Part shown: one piece after another, positions 16,600-26,258 of the stretch
Position numbering within the stretch: the first letter of the stretch is position 1
Layout of the letters: each line of letters starts with the position of its first letter
From: Aliivibrio fischeri ATCC 7744 = JCM 18803 = DSM 507
GTDB taxonomy: Bacteria; Pseudomonadota; Gammaproteobacteria; Enterobacterales; Vibrionaceae
Direction of reading: 5' to 3'
Length of the DNA: 64,000 bases
NCBI RefSeq assembly: GCF_023983475.1
Contig: NZ_CP092713.1
Coordinates: 310,001-374,000 of the forward strand
The notes under the pieces: generated by a model
What the model saw: only the letters and a program-made list of their open reading frames with translations
Told to the model about the DNA's origin: nothing
The model's database searches: none
Made by a program: the position numbers and the translations under genes

Positions 16600-16631
16600 A
16601 AAAAAAGACCACGAACAAATTGTCGTGGTCT
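16600..16631 (-). terminator. Terminator of the halovibrin-like gene
   Basis: AGACCACGA (16606-16614) pairs with TCGTGGTCT (16623-16631); on the minus strand the hairpin is followed by a T run, 18 nt past the stop codon. Confidence 0.8.
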
Positions 16632-16648
16632 AAACTTAATGATGACGA

Positions 16649-17527
16649 TTAGATTGCTTGTTCTTTACGTGAGAACTTAAACTTAGCATCTTCAGATGGT
16701 TTGTTAGGAAGCGTTAGTTTAATCACTGGGATAGCGATTCCCGTCGTATTATAATAATCCTCTTGGTAACTTTTAGCTTCTTTTAAGCCAACAGACTTTG
16801 AACCTTCAAGGTAGAAAAACGCTTGGATTGGAAGTTCATCACCGATATCGTCCTGCCATAATGAAGCACGAACTTCATTTTGAATGTGCATAGATTCATC
16901 AGAGATCAGTTTCATTGCAGCTAAGCCTTGTGCAAAGTTGTATGAGGTACTGCTAGAGCCGTCTCTTACATCAAATGAACATTGGTGCTCAGACTTAGAA
17001 CCTGATGTAGATTGGTAATGTTTTTTCCATTCATATGCTGTATGTATACCTTGTGATTCACATGAACCACTCTCACTTGGGTAATTTTCATGAGCGCCAC
17101 AACCTGCAAGTTCACGTCCATCTGTTGAGCCATCAACAGGGAAGAAACAGTTATATTCTAAATCAATTTTATCACTTGGTGAGCCAAAGATTTGATATAC
17201 GATGTAGCCACTGTCAAAGCGGTAAGCCAATTCAGAGTATTTGGAGTCATGACGCAGATAAGAGAATGATACGCCATCTGATTTTTTTTCAGCCTTTGTT
17301 GGGTTCCATACATGGTTTTTCGTTGGTTCTGAACCATGAAGCATAATGCCGGTACAAAGGAATGATGGACTGCCATCTCCGCCACAACTTGAATCAGATT
17401 GGTTGTAATCTTTTGTTAGTGCCTGAACTAAGCCATCACCTTGCTCTTGACTAATAATACTTCCTGCGAAAGCAATATTACTTGCCAGTAGTGTCGTTAC
17501 AAAAAGTAATTTTTTTGTATGTTTCAT
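16649..17527 (-). CDS. Secreted halovibrin-like protein (putative NAD+ glycohydrolase/ADP-ribosyltransferase family)
   Basis: 292 aa with signal peptide ending SNIAFA. The mature protein shares an order of blocks with the protein at 30275-31189: GSPSFLCTGIM, HVWNPT, GVSFSYLRHDSKYSELAY, SGYIVYQIFG, CFFPVD, a GCG, HQCSFDVRD, ELPIQAFFY and a C-terminal TGIAIPVIKLTLP. I associate this pattern with proteins annotated halovibrin (HvnA/HvnB), extracellular NAD+-consuming enzymes described from A. fischeri. That assignment is from memory and the catalytic residues are not identified here. Six or more cysteines suggest disulfide bonds, as expected for an exported protein. It has its own terminator. 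The two copies sit about 13 kb apart in opposite orientation. Confidence 0.62.
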   Translation of the reverse strand: MKHTKKLLFVTTLLASNIAFAGSIISQEQGDGLVQALTKDYNQSDSSCGGDGSPSFLCTGIMLHGSEPTKNHVWNPTKAEKKSDGVSFSYLRHDSKYSELAYRFDSGYIVYQIFGSPSDKIDLEYNCFFPVDGSTDGRELAGCGAHENYPSESGSCESQGIHTAYEWKKHYQSTSGSKSEHQCSFDVRDGSSSTSYNFAQGLAAMKLISDESMHIQNEVRASLWQDDIGDELPIQAFFYLEGSKSVGLKEAKSYQEDYYNTTGIAIPVIKLTLPNKPSEDAKFKFSRKEQAI

Positions 17528-17697
17528 AACATGTTTCCTTATTTTTAATTAGTTAATTTCATGTTGATGTTTCTAGCCAATCAACGAAGAAGATACTAAC
17601 AACTAATTTATTATTGGATTGTCATTCACATGCGCATTTTATATTTTTTAAGAAAATTAAAGATTGATTTTTGTTTATTATTAAATTAAGCCAAGCC

Positions 17698-19167
17698 TTA
17701 TTTTTTTACTTTGATTAATAAGAGTAATGGAATAAGGAATATGACACTCATACCAATCCATTGGTACATATGCGTAAATACGACGATCTGACTTTGTTCA
17801 TAAATCATATTCTCATAGCGTAGAATTGACTCAGGATCAGTAATCGATAAATCGTTTAATTGAAGCCACTTTTGTAAATCAGGATTGTAAGGAGAAAAAC
17901 CTTCTGTTAATCCGTGCCATTGTTGTTGCGAATCTCGATATTGCAGTGTTGTGACAATTGAGATGCCTGACGCACTACCTAAGATCCTGAAAAGGTTATA
18001 AATACTCGCACCTGCAATGGAATGCTGTGTCGGTAAGGTCAAATAGGCAACAACGGATAATGTGGAAAAGGCTAACCCAAGACCTAATCCTTGTATCATG
18101 CCAGGAAATACGATCCAAAACGTATCTATATTGAGTGAGTACTTAGTCATTAAGTAATTTCCGAGTCCAAGGCAGAGTAAACCAAAAAGTATTTTCAAAC
18201 GAGGATCAAACTGCGGATTAAATTTAATGACTAAAACAAGTACGAATGCTGAAACAAGTCCTCTTGGTGTCATAAGTAGCCCTGTATCTAATACCGGATA
18301 GTTAAGAACTTCTTCTAATAAAATAGATAATTGAACTCCTAATCCTGAAGTACACATTGATATTAACCCTCCGATAATGGATGAGGCTAATAAATTCCTA
18401 TCTTTTAAAACCCATAGCGGAGCAATAGAACCTTTGGTTTTTAAACTTCTGTATATCCACATTATTCCGCCAATAATAGTAAAGGCGAGTAAAATTTGAA
18501 TTAATCTTGAATCGAACCAATCTTTCTCATTGCCTCTATCAAGAATAAATTGCAGTGAGCTGATGAATATTGCCATATAGCTAACAAGCCACCAGTCAAA
18601 CTTGGATTTAGAGCGATTGTTAAGGTGAATGTGTTTATAAATAAGGTAAATACTAATTAAGCCAACAGGAAGGTTGATGTAAAAAATCCATCGCCAGTTG
18701 ATGTTATCAGTAATAATCCCTCCGATAATAGGTCCGAATATTGGGCCAAGAAGAATACCAATAGAAAAAATGGCCATCCCACGCCCTCTTTGTCCAGCTG
18801 GATAAAGTTGAGCAATGGTCGATTGGGCTAAAGGCAACATTGAAGCCCCAAACATTCCTTGAAAAATTCGGTAAATAACTAGCTCAGCTAAGGTTTGTGC
18901 GGTACCACAAAGCATACTTGCGATAGTAAAACCTATGATAGCAACTAACATTACTTTGCGTTCACCAAACCGAGCGACCCAAAAGCTTGTTATTGGAATA
19001 AAGATGGCTTCGGCCATGCTATAACTGGTTAATATCCAAGGGATCTTGTCAACCGTTGTACCAAGAGAGCCCATGATGTGAGGTAAGGAAACATTCGCAA
19101 CAGTGATGTCAATTTGTACCATCAAGACAGCAAGCATGACGGCAATCGTTGCACCATTTTTGCTCAT
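17698..19167 (-). CDS. DHA2-family (EmrB/QacA-like) multidrug MFS transporter
   Basis: 489 aa with about 14 membrane helices. The N-terminal QIDITVANVSLPHIMGSLG and RGRGMAIFSIGILLGPIFGP (motif C region) are typical of EmrB-type proton-drug antiporters. Its ATG overlaps the stop of the upstream membrane-fusion gene (19164-19167), so the two form an EmrAB-like pump, which with an outer-membrane channel such as TolC would export hydrophobic compounds. No TolC gene or regulator is adjacent. Confidence 0.9.
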   Translation of the reverse strand: MSKNGATIAVMLAVLMVQIDITVANVSLPHIMGSLGTTVDKIPWILTSYSMAEAIFIPITSFWVARFGERKVMLVAIIGFTIASMLCGTAQTLAELVIYRIFQGMFGASMLPLAQSTIAQLYPAGQRGRGMAIFSIGILLGPIFGPIIGGIITDNINWRWIFYINLPVGLISIYLIYKHIHLNNRSKSKFDWWLVSYMAIFISSLQFILDRGNEKDWFDSRLIQILLAFTIIGGIMWIYRSLKTKGSIAPLWVLKDRNLLASSIIGGLISMCTSGLGVQLSILLEEVLNYPVLDTGLLMTPRGLVSAFVLVLVIKFNPQFDPRLKILFGLLCLGLGNYLMTKYSLNIDTFWIVFPGMIQGLGLGLAFSTLSVVAYLTLPTQHSIAGASIYNLFRILGSASGISIVTTLQYRDSQQQWHGLTEGFSPYNPDLQKWLQLNDLSITDPESILRYENMIYEQSQIVVFTHMYQWIGMSVIFLIPLLLLIKVKK

Positions 19168-20174
19168 GTTCTTGAGTCATCTAATAAATTGATAGTGACT
19201 TCTGCACTTGCACCAATGCGAAGCTGAGGGGCATCTTTGGGGATATCCAAAATTAATTTCACAGGATAACGTTGTTTTATTTTTACCCAGTTCCCGGTTG
19301 CGTTTTCTGGTGGCATGAGAGAAAACGAAGTACCACTGGCAGGAGAAAGTTCGCTTACTTTGGCTTGCCAAGTGATATTTGGGTACATATCAATAACGAC
19401 TTCTGCTGTTTGTCCCATTCTAATGTTGGTTAATGAGGTTTCTTTAAAGTTAGCTCTAATCCAGTAAGTGTTTTTAACCACTAAAGGAAACAGCATTTGA
19501 CTGTTTTTAACAACTGAACCTACAAAAACATTTATTTCGCCAAGTAAACCGTCGGTTGGAGCTGTGATATCGGTGTAACTTAGGTCTAGTTCAGCTTGAG
19601 CAAGCTCTGCAGAGGCTTGTTGAACTATCGCGGCATCAACACCATTGTCGTTCCCTCTGTTTGCTATTGCGGCTTCTACGTTGGCTCTTGCTTCTTCTAG
19701 TTTTGCCTGTGCAATGGCTAATTTGTTTTTGATTATGTCTAGCTCTTGTTGTGAGCTTAATTTGCGACTAACTAAGGCTTGAGTTCTTTTGAATTCAATT
19801 TGTGTTTCTTTAAGGTTAGAAGTTACACCATTTAAGTTGGCAATAGCTTGTGTAACTTTGCTGTCAGCGACTTGATGTTGTTGCACTGCGAGTTGATATG
19901 CTGACTCTGCTCTTTTTACTGCTAGAAGATACGGTTGAGGATCTATCTTAAGCAGTAGATCGCCTTTATTTACCTTTTGGTAGTCATTCACCTCAACTGA
20001 GATAATTCGTCCTTTTATTTGGGGCGCAATGGATACTATTTTGGCGCGGACGTAAGCATTCTCGGTGCTAGGGTGATTATTAGAATATTGCCAGGCAAAG
20101 TAGATTAAATATCCAATTAAACTTGAGACAAAAAATAAAGTGAAAGTAATACTGAAATGTCTGCTTTTTTTCAT
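19164..20174 (-). CDS. HlyD-family membrane fusion protein (EmrA-like)
   Basis: 336 aa: one N-terminal membrane helix (FSITFTLFFVSSLIGYLIYF), a lipoyl-like half (VRAKIVSIAPQIKGRIISVE), a coiled-coil hairpin rich in A/Q/K (about 90-190), the second lipoyl half (SYTDITAPTDGLLGEINVFV) and a beta-barrel region. This is the periplasmic adaptor of the tripartite pump whose MFS partner overlaps its 3' end. Confidence 0.9.
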   Translation of the reverse strand: MKKSRHFSITFTLFFVSSLIGYLIYFAWQYSNNHPSTENAYVRAKIVSIAPQIKGRIISVEVNDYQKVNKGDLLLKIDPQPYLLAVKRAESAYQLAVQQHQVADSKVTQAIANLNGVTSNLKETQIEFKRTQALVSRKLSSQQELDIIKNKLAIAQAKLEEARANVEAAIANRGNDNGVDAAIVQQASAELAQAELDLSYTDITAPTDGLLGEINVFVGSVVKNSQMLFPLVVKNTYWIRANFKETSLTNIRMGQTAEVVIDMYPNITWQAKVSELSPASGTSFSLMPPENATGNWVKIKQRYPVKLILDIPKDAPQLRIGASAEVTINLLDDSRT

Positions 20175-20438
20175 GAGTTTTTATAAGACGCTATAGAATA
20201 TAAACAATACTACCTAGTGCTTTTTGAATGACAATGCAGCGAAATTTAAAACTGCTTTATTTAAGGCAAAACCTTAAATTAACTTAAGTTGATAGTGAAA
20301 ATTGTAGTTAATATTTTTAAAGATACTCAATGATATAGAGCTATACTGACATTGTTGTTATTAACGTCTAAGGTATGTTAGCTTATAAAATTATCAGTTA
20401 ATATAACTAACTTACAGCCATAATAGAGGAGCAAAGTA

Positions 20439-21242
20439 ATGGCTTATGTAGAACCAATAAAAAACAAAGAGCATTTAAAGTATGCGGCAAAATATTTACA
20501 GAAGAATCATGATCCTGCATTTTCATTAATTTGGAATATTGGACTTGAGACAGGGTTACGGATCAGCGATATATTAAGATTAAAATATTCTGATATTGAT
20601 TTTAGAAGTGGTCATTGTGAAATTATTGAAAGTAAAGGTACATTAGCACGTAAAGCAAGAGCGAAACATCGGGTACTTAAACAAGTTAAAGAGGAACTTA
20701 TCCTTCATTATCAACATAACGTTAAAAAATTGACGGCAACGTACATAACTCCATTTTATCAAATTGAAAAACTGCTTCCTAAAGAGTGGATATTAATGGT
20801 GAATGAAAGGGTGTCTGCAGCTAAAAAAGCAACACCACCAGTAACTCGTTCTTTCTTATTTAGTAAAAAAATGGTTTTTATGCTCAAACAAAGAAAGGAG
20901 AAATTTAGACACATTAATAGCGATTCTGTTTTTAGTCGTAAAACACTACTGAGTAATAGAGCCAAAGGTGTGGATGGTTTATTAACTCGTCAGGCTTGTT
21001 GGACTGTGTTTTCTAAGCTTACTCAGGTATTAGAGAAAATAGGGAGTACAGCTAAAGTAGGGTGTCATACATTAAGGAAGAGTTTTGCGAGGCATTTGTA
21101 TTTCGCTACGGGTAAGGATATTAGTCTTGTCATGACCACCATAGGGCATAAATCAGAAAGTGTCAGCTTAAGGTATATAGGTGTATCAGACGATGACATT
21201 AAATTGGCCCAAAAGACACTTATTACTTATTTATCGAGCTAA
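20439..21242 (+). CDS. Lone tyrosine recombinase/integrase
   Basis: 267 aa with a complete catalytic set: R41 (GLETGLRISDIL), a lysine near 66, H210-x-x-R213 (CHTLRKSFARH), H237 (IGHKSE) and nucleophile Y246 (SLRYIG). The N-terminal core-binding domain is very short, so it resembles compact chromosomal recombinases rather than phage integrases. AGAGGAG precedes the ATG. No attachment sites, excisionase or phage genes are evident, but it stands at the edge of the accessory envelope cluster. A terminator follows. Confidence 0.85.
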   Translation: MAYVEPIKNKEHLKYAAKYLQKNHDPAFSLIWNIGLETGLRISDILRLKYSDIDFRSGHCEIIESKGTLARKARAKHRVLKQVKEELILHYQHNVKKLTATYITPFYQIEKLLPKEWILMVNERVSAAKKATPPVTRSFLFSKKMVFMLKQRKEKFRHINSDSVFSRKTLLSNRAKGVDGLLTRQACWTVFSKLTQVLEKIGSTAKVGCHTLRKSFARHLYFATGKDISLVMTTIGHKSESVSLRYIGVSDDDIKLAQKTLITYLSS

Positions 21243-21260
21243 GTTTTATTTCTGTGACTC

Positions 21261-21284
21261 AATGCCAAAATAATGGCGTTTTTT
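21261..21284 (+). terminator. Terminator after the recombinase
   Basis: AATGCCA / TGGCGTT stem (one G-T) with a 6-nt loop followed by six T. Confidence 0.75.
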
Positions 21285-21682
21285 ATTGGGTTGGTAAATG
21301 TATTTATTGTTATTGATTGGTTTTGATTGTTGTAAATGGTGTATTTTTTCATCTATTTAACCAAATAGGTAGACGGTAAACTAGCGTCAGACCCACTTTA
21401 AAATCAATAGCTTACAAATATCAATTTACGTTTTGTTACAACATGCGTTCATTTTAATCCATTTTCATATCACCTTCAAACATCGTTACCAAAACAAGTC
21501 TTATTATTTAACTTACATTCTACCTACTTTGTAAAATAGAATTAAATATTAATTTAAATAAGAAGAAACTCTAAAAAGAAATATCTTTTTTTGGAGGGGA
21601 GATATTCATATAAATAAAAATGAAATCTCTTATATATAAAAAATATTAATATTAAAAATGTTGACTAGGTAACCCGTGGCTA
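21285..21682. other. Long AT-rich leader before the envelope cluster
   Basis: About 400 bases with no credible ORF. It holds a GATATTTCTTT-like/AGATATTC inverted pair around a GGAGGGGAG purine block (about 21578-21610), probably the upstream regulatory region for the 95-aa gene and the cluster that follows. No binding site is recognised with confidence. Confidence 0.35.
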
Positions 21683-21970
21683 ATGAAAATGAATCCTGTA
21701 GAGAGAAGAACGATTAAACGCTTAGAGCGTTGTTATGAGAGATATGAAAGTATTTCTTTAGATCTAATATTATCCAGCTATTTTGAATATCGTATAAAAA
21801 ACAGTGACGATAAATTCGTAAGTAAGAAAAGCTTTGATATTAAAGAACCTAAAGAAAAAAAATCGTCAATAAGTGAGGAAAGAATGAAGAGTATATTGAA
21901 ATCACTAGAGATGGCAAATAAGTGTCGATTTCAATCATCTGCTCAATCTGAGTCTTATATAAATACATAA
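21683..21970 (+). CDS. Small charged protein, unknown function
   Basis: 95 aa, strongly charged, mostly helical by appearance (VERRTIKRLERCYERYESIS, then KEPKEKKSSISEERMKSILK). No signal peptide, no recognisable domain. The Shine-Dalgarno is weak. It is 67 nt before the OmpA-like gene and in the same direction, so it may be a regulator or chaperone for the cluster; this is only positional inference. Confidence 0.5.
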   Translation: MKMNPVERRTIKRLERCYERYESISLDLILSSYFEYRIKNSDDKFVSKKSFDIKEPKEKKSSISEERMKSILKSLEMANKCRFQSSAQSESYINT

Positions 21971-22037
21971 ATAGAATATAAATTAAAATGAAGTTTGTCT
22001 TTGTTTTAAATTTGGCTAGTTATAAAGGTAAAGTAAA

Positions 22038-23072
22038 GTGATAAAACATAAAATTTATAACGATAATTACATAATAAAAATAAAAGCCTTACTATTGGCA
22101 ATAATGTTAATTATCTCTAATGGAACTGTAGCTTCTGAATCAAAAGAAGAACAATCTCATGTGTATTTAGGTGGGCAGGTTGGCGTTAGTCACTTTTTAG
22201 GTGCGTGTTCATCAAATGCTATCGAGTGTAAAAATTATGTCACTGGTGGTGGCCTTTATGGTGGTTATCAGTTTAATTCTTGGTTTGCCTTAGAAGGTAG
22301 CTGGCATGATTACGGAAGCCCTAAGACTTTTTACGGGGTTGGTGATGGTTATTATTCAAATGCTACGGGTGTTGATTTATCTGTGAAGTTATCACTACCA
22401 GTAACCGATAATCTTGATCTTTATGCAAAAGGTGGTGCTGCTTATAACTATTTATCGGTTTCAGGCAACGATAATGTACATCTTGGCATGTTCGAATCCG
22501 ATTCTAGTCTAGACGGTATTTGGGAAATTGGTGCGGAATATGCGCTTGCTCCAAACTGGAGCTTACGATTTGGAACCTCAGTTATTGACGGTATAGGTAA
22601 TGCTAAAACGGGTAAAAGTGACCTCTACTTCACCTCTCTTGGTTTGACTTATAAATTTAAAGCAAAACCAGAGCCTAAGCCTGAAACGATTGTAAAACTG
22701 GTCCCTGAAGCAACCTATTATCCAGAGCAAGTTACGCTTCATTTTGAATTTGGGGAAAGCCGTTTTGTTGTTGAAAGTAAGCAATGGCACTCATGGAATG
22801 AACTGGCGTTAAGCGTTAAGCAGGGACAAGGGAAAGTAAGCATCACAGGTTACACCGACGCAAAAGGAACGGATTCAGCAAATGATATCGAATCTTTACG
22901 AAGAGCAACTTACGCTGCAGATATGCTGATTAAAGCTGGTGTGGATGAAGAAAGAATTCTCATTAATTCTAAAGGTTCAGCAGACCCGCTTGTAAATGAA
23001 GATCTTATGAGAAATGAATCGGCTCTGAATCGTCGAGTGGTTATTCAGTTTAACCGTAGGGTTGGGTCTTAA
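22038..23072 (+). CDS. OmpA-family outer-membrane protein
   Basis: 344 aa: signal sequence (KALLLAIMLIISNGTVAS), an eight-strand-type N-terminal barrel (about 40-215, Gly/aromatic alternation such as GGQVGVSHFLG and YGGYQFNSWFALEGSWHDYG), a short KPEPKPE linker and a C-terminal OmpA/MotB peptidoglycan-binding domain (VTLHFEFGESRFVV ... ITGYTDAKGTDSANDI ... LNRRVVIQF). One base separates its TAA from the ATG of the lipoprotein gene, so the two are co-translated. It probably anchors or stabilises the envelope cluster. Confidence 0.88.
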   Translation: MIKHKIYNDNYIIKIKALLLAIMLIISNGTVASESKEEQSHVYLGGQVGVSHFLGACSSNAIECKNYVTGGGLYGGYQFNSWFALEGSWHDYGSPKTFYGVGDGYYSNATGVDLSVKLSLPVTDNLDLYAKGGAAYNYLSVSGNDNVHLGMFESDSSLDGIWEIGAEYALAPNWSLRFGTSVIDGIGNAKTGKSDLYFTSLGLTYKFKAKPEPKPETIVKLVPEATYYPEQVTLHFEFGESRFVVESKQWHSWNELALSVKQGQGKVSITGYTDAKGTDSANDIESLRRATYAADMLIKAGVDEERILINSKGSADPLVNEDLMRNESALNRRVVIQFNRRVGS

Positions 23073-23073
23073 T

Positions 23074-24957
23074 ATGAATAAATCTATTGTTGTATTAACT
23101 ACTTTGGTCTCTTTAGTTAGTTGTAAGAATGGAGATACGGATCTTATGCCTAGCCGGCCTACGGATCCGACATCAAACCATGCCCCTCAAGTTCTTGATG
23201 AACAGATTATTGGTAATATTGCAGATAAACAGTTGGAGTTGACTGGGACATATTACGATGAAGAAGGAGACGAGCCTGATGTTGAACAGTTTACTTTTCG
23301 CTGGCTAAAAGATGGTGTCGATATTCCTGGTGCTGATGATTATATCTTGCCTGTTTCAGATGCAAGTTCGTTATTAGGCGTAACAGTATCTGGATGTGTT
23401 ACTCCATCAGCAAAAACAGGTGAATTAATTGGTGATGAATATTGTACAGATTTAAGTATTGGGCTTTCATCGGATATTTCTGCAGAAGTGTCGATAGATT
23501 CGTCAGTTTTTCCTCTACCTGGAAATACCATAAGTGCTTCTTATACCTATGATGATAACGGTGCAGGAATCCCTGAAGGTAAGAGTATATTTGGTTTTGT
23601 TACTCATACTTTGGGCGATGATCATATGCCAGAATTTACTCAATGTGACTCCGGAGCTGGTAAGGATTGTATGTATGATATTAACCGCCGTTATATTGAT
23701 AAAACCATTCGAGCTTGTGTTCTCCCAATTGGAGAGGGCACTCAAGTTGGTCCACTGAATTGTGATTCAACAAAAGGAATTGGCACTAAAATTACCGGCT
23801 CATTGGAATATGGCGCGACGTTAACCGCGAACATATATGGGCTAACTGGCGATACAAAATGGAAAGCCAATTTAAGCGCACAAGATGGTTGGACAAACGA
23901 TAAAGCTGAAGACAGAGTTGAGATTGCTGAAGGAGAAGGTGGTGTAGGTACTAATTTATCTTACACCATAGGCACTAGAGATAAGGCTGTGGAATTAGTT
24001 CCGGGCTTAATGGATATGGGAAGTAGTAGAGATCAACAGGTGAGTCTTGATAACCAACTTGATGATTGGGATTGGCTTGTTGCTGAAGCAAATGGAGACC
24101 CTTTACCTAAAGATGCTACGTATTTTATTGGTAAAGACATCAGTTTTTGTATTGATAGTACCGAACTTGGGTATGAATATTGTGTTAATGCCTCAGAAGC
24201 GACACCTCTTTCGGCAAAAGGGGATGCTGAGATATGTACGGATGATACGGAGTGCGTCACAGGTGGTGCATATTATCCTGAAACACCAGATAAGCCATTA
24301 TTTTACTCTCGAGGTATAGAGCCGATACGTGAAATCTTGATCCCTGGTTCGGCAGAAGGACGTTATTTAGATTCTTTGAGTGGTACAAGAGATGACGCTT
24401 ATTACCATAGACCATTAACAATAACAGAAGCAAAAAATGCACAAAAACTGAAATTTAGTGAAGGTGAGTTTCCTGCTTCCGTTGATACAGGTCCTTCGGA
24501 ATCTTATGGCTATTATTGGGCACTTTATAGTAAAGACATTAAAGCAGATTCATGTCGATTGTTATCGGATAACGGAAAAAAATGGTATTTACCTGTTTCG
24601 GGAGTTGATGTTGAAGGCCATGGTTCTAACCATGACGATTTAGAACAAAATATGTTGGAGTTATCATCGTCGGCTTATAGTTTGACAGCTTTGAATCGTT
24701 CTTTAATTGGTTTATCAAAAAGTACTGTAAGTCTAATAACTCCACCAAATGTTTTTTCATTTCATTCAACAACTACTGGTTGGGTGTCATTTGTTAATGG
24801 AAATATAGCGACTAATGCTGGCTTTACAAGTTCACAATTAGATCCTTTAGTTTTTGCTAACGTTGATGTTCTTTTTAATGAAGATCGTAACGCTGGCTTT
24901 AATGATCCGGATTTTACAGGTAAGACCTTTATTAATTCGGTGTGTGTAAGTAAATAG
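23074..24957 (+). CDS. Large lipoprotein with Ig-like repeats and a C-terminal DUF1566-like domain
   Basis: About 627 aa. MNKSIVVLTTLVSLVSC is a lipoprotein signal (lipobox LVSC), so the protein is membrane-anchored. At least three modules share a pattern with paired cysteines: GCVTPSAKTGELIGDEYC, ACVLPIGEGTQVGPLNC and FCIDSTELGYEYC. The first module contains FRWLKDGVDIPGADD, typical of Ig-like folds. The C terminus (CRLLSDNGKKWYLPVSGVD, then TTGWVSFVNG and NSVCVSK) resembles a DUF1566/lectin-like end domain. The start is the ATG at 23074, one base after the OmpA stop. Function unknown; adhesion or surface-complex assembly is an inference. Confidence 0.7.
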   Translation: MNKSIVVLTTLVSLVSCKNGDTDLMPSRPTDPTSNHAPQVLDEQIIGNIADKQLELTGTYYDEEGDEPDVEQFTFRWLKDGVDIPGADDYILPVSDASSLLGVTVSGCVTPSAKTGELIGDEYCTDLSIGLSSDISAEVSIDSSVFPLPGNTISASYTYDDNGAGIPEGKSIFGFVTHTLGDDHMPEFTQCDSGAGKDCMYDINRRYIDKTIRACVLPIGEGTQVGPLNCDSTKGIGTKITGSLEYGATLTANIYGLTGDTKWKANLSAQDGWTNDKAEDRVEIAEGEGGVGTNLSYTIGTRDKAVELVPGLMDMGSSRDQQVSLDNQLDDWDWLVAEANGDPLPKDATYFIGKDISFCIDSTELGYEYCVNASEATPLSAKGDAEICTDDTECVTGGAYYPETPDKPLFYSRGIEPIREILIPGSAEGRYLDSLSGTRDDAYYHRPLTITEAKNAQKLKFSEGEFPASVDTGPSESYGYYWALYSKDIKADSCRLLSDNGKKWYLPVSGVDVEGHGSNHDDLEQNMLELSSSAYSLTALNRSLIGLSKSTVSLITPPNVFSFHSTTTGWVSFVNGNIATNAGFTSSQLDPLVFANVDVLFNEDRNAGFNDPDFTGKTFINSVCVSK

Positions 24958-25031
24958 GCATTTAATAATAGATGCTTCTTATTAAACTATAAATAATTAA
25001 CCACAATAATAGTGGTTGGAGAATATAAATT

Positions 25032-26198
25032 ATGTATTTTAAATTAAATCAGTTGGCAGTGATTTCATTGATTAGTGTAGGTGTAGTTGGAACTGCATCG
25101 GCTAATGTATATATTGAACATCAGGGTCAAGAAATTTATCCAAATACGGTATTAACAGTTAAATCAGATTTACAAGAAGATCAAATAAAAAACCCTGAAT
25201 ATATTTGGAAAGATGAAAAGAATGTAATTGTTGGTTCTGGTTCTCAATTAAAGGTGACTCCTGACATTTTAGGTAATAGTCAGGTTTTATCTGCATGTGT
25301 TTCTTATATTAATAAATTAGAAGATACTTCAGCAATCGAGTGTTCTGATAATTTATCTTTAAATAATGTAAGTACATATAATCTACAGACTAAAGATAAG
25401 GATCCTAGAATTGGTAATACTACAATATCAAGTATTCTTGTTGGTAAATTTATTGCACCAACCGAAACTGTAACGTTAGATTTTGATGTGTTTGATCCAG
25501 ATAGTACGACTCCTGATGAACCTCTAACAATGGATGACTTTACTGATACCGAATATAAGTGGTTTATTAATGGGACATTAGTTCACTCAACAACAAATAA
25601 AAATGAGATAAATTATACAATTCCTGAAAAATATAATGATGGTACTGGTGATGTTGATGTAGTTGCAGGTATGAATCTAGTTGTGGCAGTTTCAGTAACC
25701 GTTACAGATGATTTTGGTAGTGGTTCGGTTGATGACGCTAAACCATTTGTAATTCAAGAAAACTATCCAGGAGGTAATATTGCGGATAAGTATTATCGAC
25801 CAATGTTAGAATCTGAAACAACATTTGATGAGCAGCCTGAAAATATAGTATTCACTAATGGCGATGGTGTTGAAGTTCCAGAAAGTGCTAGTGCTTATGG
25901 GTTCGCTGCTTTGAAAATAGATCAAGCTATAAAGGAATGTAACAATCGAGGTTTAGAGTTAGTTAAAGATGCTACTGAGTTTTCTAATTATATGAATGCT
26001 CATTCAGTTGCTGGTGGTGAAACAGAGCATTGGCCTAATAACATTCGTATGTTTTGGAGTTCGGTGCTTGATACGGAAGAACCTGGAATTTACTTTGGTA
26101 ACTATATGACTGTTGGCTATGATGATGATAAAGCTGATTTTGAAGTTTTCAGTCAATCTCCTAACTCGCTTGCTTTAGTTGTATGTGAAGATAAATAA
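25032..26198 (+). CDS. Exported Ig-like/DUF1566-like protein
   Basis: 388 aa with signal peptide (ISLISVGVVGTASA). The N-terminal part has the same cysteine-pair module as its neighbours (ACVSYINKLEDTSAIEC), the middle an Ig/cadherin-like strand pattern (VTLDFDVFDPDSTTP, YKWFINGTLVHS), and the C terminus ECNNRGLELVKDATEFSNYM ... MFWSSVLD ... LALVVCEDK is DUF1566-like. TTGGAGAA precedes the ATG. A terminator follows directly, within the gene cluster. Unknown function; similarity in layout to the two flanking proteins suggests one surface system. Confidence 0.68.
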   Translation: MYFKLNQLAVISLISVGVVGTASANVYIEHQGQEIYPNTVLTVKSDLQEDQIKNPEYIWKDEKNVIVGSGSQLKVTPDILGNSQVLSACVSYINKLEDTSAIECSDNLSLNNVSTYNLQTKDKDPRIGNTTISSILVGKFIAPTETVTLDFDVFDPDSTTPDEPLTMDDFTDTEYKWFINGTLVHSTTNKNEINYTIPEKYNDGTGDVDVVAGMNLVVAVSVTVTDDFGSGSVDDAKPFVIQENYPGGNIADKYYRPMLESETTFDEQPENIVFTNGDGVEVPESASAYGFAALKIDQAIKECNNRGLELVKDATEFSNYMNAHSVAGGETEHWPNNIRMFWSSVLDTEEPGIYFGNYMTVGYDDDKADFEVFSQSPNSLALVVCEDK

Positions 26199-26214
26199 AT
26201 TAATAACAATATAT

Positions 26215-26241
26215 AAAGCCTCTTTATAGAGGCTTTTTTTA
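26215..26241 (+). terminator. Intrinsic terminator inside the envelope cluster
   Basis: AAAGCCTCT / AGAGGCTTT stem, TTAT loop, then a run of T. The next gene starts only about 18 nt later, so it either has a promoter inside the preceding gene or is expressed by readthrough. Confidence 0.85.
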
Positions 26242-26258
26242 TCTGGAATAAAATATTA

